Source: Flammula alnicola (lineage: Eukaryota; Basidiomycota; Agaricomycetes; Agaricales; Strophariaceae). From it: a stretch of DNA of 12,219 nt. The position numbers and the translations under genes were made by a program. The notes under the pieces were generated by a model. That model saw only the letters and a program-made list of their open reading frames with translations, was not told the DNA's origin and searched no databases. The stretch is taken from the NCBI GenBank assembly GCA_015499995.1, contig JADNRV010000824.1, positions 1-12,219 on the forward strand. The letters run 5' to 3'. This document shows positions 8,611-12,219 of this stretch, in pieces (within the stretch, counting starts at the first letter, position 1; the number at the start of each line of letters is the position of its first letter).

Positions 8611-8908
8611 CCTTGTGGCTCAGAGCGTTGGTTGTATCAGGACGAGTGAAGTGATGACGTGTCATGGACTCTGGGCATGGAAGTGAGGTCTCGAGCTCTT
8701 AGAGAGAATGTATTGCCTAGGAAAGAGCCAGTTGTCTTTGGCAAGTAAAAGAAAGCGAGACTGCAGGCTGGAGCCTCAGCCTGCTCGTCGAGCACCGTCG
8801 CGTGGTGGCAGTCACGGACAAGAATGGTCACATTAGCCGAGACTGTCACCGCGTGTACAAAGACAACGCTCTAACCCTAAACTCATTCTTCACACGTGAT
8901 AGAGCAAA
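8611..8908. other. 5' flank of the minus-strand gene
   Basis: These 298 bases lie upstream of the minus-strand ATG at 8610 and would hold its promoter. A TGACGTGTCA near-palindrome lies near 8653-8662. I see no coding sequence. With the 92-bp repeat and the spacer after it, 8611-9182 is a gene-free stretch of 572 bases. Confidence 0.35.
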
Positions 8909-9000
8909 ATATGTTGCAGTTGCCTATGGACAAAAGAGGTTGAATTACTGTTGAGTAATAGGTATGGATCATGATGGCAGTGCTCCGGGAGGTTAATATG
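8909..9000. repeat. 92-bp direct repeat, right copy
   Basis: Matches 4031-4122, including the gene X start region. A g is lost in the run after ctccggga, so the copied start reads MDHDGSAPGG and then stops. The match ends at ttaatatg, after which nothing of gene X remains. It is a relic of the right copy of the duplicated unit. Confidence 0.88.
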
Positions 9001-9182
9001 ATGTGGGTATAACGAATTTGACGGGAATAAAGAAAGAACGTAGGATAATAACAAGGCTAGTATGTGTGTGCTGTGACGTTGTGTCGGCCGTGCTAAAATT
9101 CTAAGTCACTAAAGTGCGTACATATCCAAAGCCAGAAAAGTGGAGAAGAAGAAAAATAACCGAAACATGTAAAAATCAAACC
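9001..9182. other. 3' flank of the Hook gene
   Basis: A/T-rich spacer downstream of the Hook stop codon on the minus strand. It presumably holds the 3' untranslated region. I see no coding sequence or clear terminator. Confidence 0.4.
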
Positions 9183-12100
9183 CTAATACCCGCGTCCTCC
9201 TATACTGCTTTGCACGGCATGGGGATTCTGCGAAAGAGAGAGGGCAATGAGCGAGCTTTCATTGCACATATTAATTGATAAACGGACCCTATTTCGTTCC
9301 AGACCTAGAAAACTTGTTTTTTCTATTCGTGGTGGGTTCCGCAGATGTTGTCGGGCAGTCTTCATCCCAATATTATGCAGGGCGCTCAATATCAATTCTT
9401 GTTCGCGGCGATATCTCTTGCTTGACTCTTGCATTAACCGCTGTCATCGGAGACGTGTCAGCAGAAGAGGACGGATAAAAACGGTGGGGTACTGACTTTC
9501 TGTCTAGCAAGATCCTCTTCGAGAACTTTGATTTGTGAACGGAAGCTTGCCTCGGCTTCTTCAAATGTTCCTTGCTACATGGAGATCAGGGCGATGAGTG
9601 AAGGTGAGGATATTCAACAGAAAATGAAATCTTACGGAAGCAGTCGCCACATTGGCAGCATGTTGTTCCTTGAACAGCTTGTCTTGTGACTTGATGAACT
9701 GTCACGCAATGCTCAGTCAGCCAATCAACGTGAAGAGTCTCAGCGAATGCTGAACCTGTTTGGCCTTGTTCAGTTTATCTGTGGCAGTCTTGTATGACTC
9801 CTTCAAATTGAGGTTCTCCTCATGCATAGCGAGCAACCTCTGCTTGATATCCTCGGGAACGTCCTTACCGGCCAGAGTGGCGCGGAGGTCACTGTACACA
9901 ACACATTAACAACACATATTAAAAGCCTCAATAAAAGAGGGTAGTGAAAATATACCCAAAGTCCCGTTCTCGTTGGAGCATCTTCTCCCGTTGCCCAATG
10001 CCCTCGCTCTGGAGATTAACCTTCTCCAAGAGCAGAGCATTAACCTGCTCGAGCTGCATATGGTTTTTCTCACTCAGCTCTCTGTTTTGTTTCTTCAGCC
10101 GCTCCACGTCCACCTCGAGCCCGACCTTGTCTTCGTTGACAGATTCTCTCAAACTCGCGAGAATGTCAAGTTGGTCCTTGTTTACAAGTGTTACTGTGCA
10201 CATCAAAGTTATATTTGTTATTTGATGCGAAAAGAAAAGAAAGAAAGGCCTCCTACAATCTGACTTGGCGATTGTTAGTTCGCGGTTGAGGGTGTCAAAC
10301 TTGACTTCAAGCTCTGTATACTCTTTTCGTAGACTCTCAAATTGATCCACAGTCTCGTTCAGACGCTGTCGAAGTGCAATCGCAGCTTCGGCCCTACAAA
10401 CAAAGGTAACGCATATCGGTCAGATATAAAGGCAACAAAATGAAAAAAGCGAGAAAAACGCACCCATCGCCCATTGACTTGCCACTTCTAATCTCTTCTA
10501 AATCGCGTTGCAGCACGAGCTTCTCTCGGTGCGCAGCAAGGTAGTCACCCTCATACCTCGCCTTCATTCTATTCGCGTCTTCTAGCAGATTCTCCAATAC
10601 CAACACACGGCTCGCGTCCGCTTCGTTCTTCTTGACCGCCTCCAGCTCGCGTGTAAGCCTACGGATCTGCAGCTTCAGGTCCGTCATCGTTGTACCCGAG
10701 ATCGCATCGTCCAGCTCGCCGCCCAAGCCCTGCCCACGGTGATCGTCTCCATCAGCGTCCGAAGCGGACTGGGGCTCGTCGCTTTCGCTGTTCAGCTCGG
10801 ATGAGAGTGTCCCTGACCCGCCTTGTAGAGGCGACTGCAAACCCCCCGCACTACTCGTACTGTTGGTGGTACCCCTAGTCCGGCCCGTCCGTCCGGTGGA
10901 CGTCAATTCAAGCTCGCGGACACGCTCCTGGTAAAGCTCTAGTGCCTCGGCGTCCTTCGCGCGCTCGGCCAGCGTGATTTTAACCTTGGTGCGGCTCTGC
11001 TCCAGCTCAAAGCTCAGGCTATCAATTTCCTGGCTCTTCGCCGAGTTCTTTGACTCGAGGTCGAGGATCTGGGTCTTGTAAGATTCCATGAGAGGCTTGA
11101 ATGCCGCGACCTTGCGGTATTCCTCTTCTAGCGATGCGTTCTTGTCGACGAGGTCTGCGTTTTGTTTTTCGAGAGCCTGAATTATGGTTTTGGTTTCGGA
11201 ATTTTAAAAGTGGTTCACGAAGAAAGAGACCGATAAACTAACCTTGACATGTTGCCGGAGATCAGCGCCCTCCTGGAGTTTCTTCTTATACTTCTCCATA
11301 ACGTTCTCCGTCTTTTGCAGTTTATCAGCCGCATGTCGGTACCTACCCACCCACCAGCAAGTATCAGTAACACGTCCAATAGTAGAAAGGCAATCAAGAA
11401 AGTAACGCACTCGTCGACCTGATCCTTTAGCTTCACCGCCTCGTCCGCCTTAACCTGTAGTTCGTCGACCTTCCGCGTGAGGTCGGTGATAAGATTGGTG
11501 TGCTTGTCAAGTTCTGATTCAGCCATGGCGAGATTATCCTCGCTCTTCTGTCTAGGGTACTCCTCATGAATCAGTCAATTCCTTTCAAGCAAAGGCACAA
11601 AGCGAGTAAAGTCGAAGCAACTCACAGCTCGGACCTCAGCCTATCCATTTCTGCGCGCATCATGACGTCCGCCTTCTCGTTCCTACGTGTGTCCGCCTCG
11701 CGTCTGAGCTGCCGTAGCTGCGCTTTCGCTTCCTCCTTTTCTGAGAGGACGTCATCGTGGGTTGTTTGCAGCGCGCGGTGCTCCTCGAGAAGCGTGGTGT
11801 ACACCTTTTCTAGTGTCTCTTTCTCTGAGAATATTTGACTCCGCTCGGATTGGATGCGGTAATAATGGTCGTCTCTGTTATATAAAATAAGAGACATGGA
11901 CATGCGGAGATGAGAGGTAAGATATATTTAAGAAGACGCACTCTGTCATGCTCGCTTCGATGGCATCCTGCACAGCAGGTGCAACGGCGATCTTGGTCAT
12001 AACCTATCCAACAATTGAAGCGTTAATCAGTCCTTTCTCAATTAACGTCGCGCCCTAGTCCCTCTGCTCCTTCCAACATCAACTTGAATCCAAGAAACCC

Positions 12101-12219
12101 ACCTGTTCAATAGCCTTCATCAGACAATGCTGATCCACTTCGCTCAATCCCTGTATCTTCTCAATGAACTCCTTATTTTTCTCGCATTGCACCCCGATCA
12201 CGATGGTGAGCCGACACAG
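9183..12219 (-). CDS. hok1: Hook-family dynein adaptor protein (N-terminus outside window)
   Basis: Thirteen exons joined in phase give 743 residues up to TAG at 9183: 12219-12103, 12003-11942, 11874-11626, 11551-11411, 11342-11243, 11176-10464, 10393-10257, 10193-9956, 9891-9756, 9698-9636, 9574-9497, 9440-9288, 9227-9183. Introns are 56-99 nt. The first exon encodes the end of the Hook domain (QCEKNKEFIEKIQGLSEVDQ, then LMKAIEQVM), which binds dynein light intermediate chain. Long coiled coils follow, with the family segment RHAADKLQKTENVMEKYKKKL. A low-complexity G/S/T/D-rich linker of about 71 residues interrupts them (about 10691-10903). The C-terminus (QFIKSQDKLFKEQHA, GTFEEAEASFRSQIKVLEED, YRREQELILSALHNIGM) corresponds to the part that binds the FTS-FHIP complex. 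In Aspergillus (HookA) and Ustilago (Hok1) this protein couples dynein, and in Ustilago also kinesin-3, to early endosomes. The last 15-residue exon is the least certain. Confidence 0.93.

Larger units (their letters stand above)
6706..8908. mobile_element. about 2.2-kb insertion splitting the right repeat copy
   Basis: In the left copy, 4021-4028 (aaaatggt) is followed two bases later by 4031-4122. In the right copy the same two parts are 6698-6705 and 8909-9000, with 2203 bases between them. This interval holds one minus-strand gene and its minisatellite-bearing intron. I see no terminal inverted repeats, no integrase, transposase or reverse transcriptase, and no clean target duplication; only aaaat occurs near both edges (6698-6702 and 8906-8910). 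Alternatives are a gene-carrying insertion of unknown type, a larger rearrangement, or a relocated 92-bp piece. Confidence 0.45.

Noticed and set aside
8873..9187. CCCTAA motifs near 8873 and 9180, possible interstitial telomere repeats
   Set aside because: Only single copies occur, with no tandem array; chance is enough to explain them.
9944..10263. Plus-strand open frames opposite the Hook exons
   Set aside because: They are mirror frames of coiled-coil exons rich in L and S; the minus strand carries the conserved protein.

Overview
The window looks like a piece of a filamentous basidiomycete (Agaricomycete-type) nuclear genome. Its genes are broken by many short GT-AG introns (mostly 50-100 nt, with CTNAY-like branch sites). 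Protein content also fits: fungal aminoglycoside-phosphotransferase (APH)-fold kinase-like proteins, a mitochondrial asparaginyl-tRNA synthetase and a fungal Hook protein. No species can be named from the sequence alone.

Layout: (1) 1-548 +, the 3' part of an APH-fold gene with one frameshift. (2) 887-2511 +, a complete four-exon mitochondrial asparaginyl-tRNA synthetase of 484 aa. (3) 2453-5064, the last 59 bp of that synthetase gene, then an APH-fold pseudogene with two single-base deletions, then a partly readable gene 'X'. (4) 5097-6705, a second copy of the synthetase tail plus the APH gene, here intact (391 aa). (5) 6706-8908, about 2.2 kb of unrelated DNA. It carries a minus-strand two-exon gene whose predicted 481-nt intron holds a G-rich minisatellite. 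(6) 8909-9000, a 92-bp piece matching the sequence that follows the first APH copy. (7) 9183-12219 -, thirteen coding exons of a Hook-family dynein adaptor whose N-terminus lies beyond the window.

The two housekeeping genes (tRNA synthetase and Hook) converge on a restless middle region. The simplest history is a tandem duplication of a unit of about 2.64 kb (offset exactly 2644 bp at the left edge) running from the synthetase 3' end into gene X. After that, one APH copy decayed, a 39-bp segment flipped in one copy, and about 2.2 kb of foreign sequence entered the second copy. The rest of the second copy of gene X was lost. The genes do not form a pathway. The synthetase serves mitochondrial translation, Hook links dynein to endosomes, and the APH-like proteins are kinase-fold enzymes with unknown substrates.

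I did not find a clear new defence or mobile system. The strongest unusual signals are the exact 39-bp micro-inversion, the insertion that splits the repeat, and the minisatellite-bearing intron.
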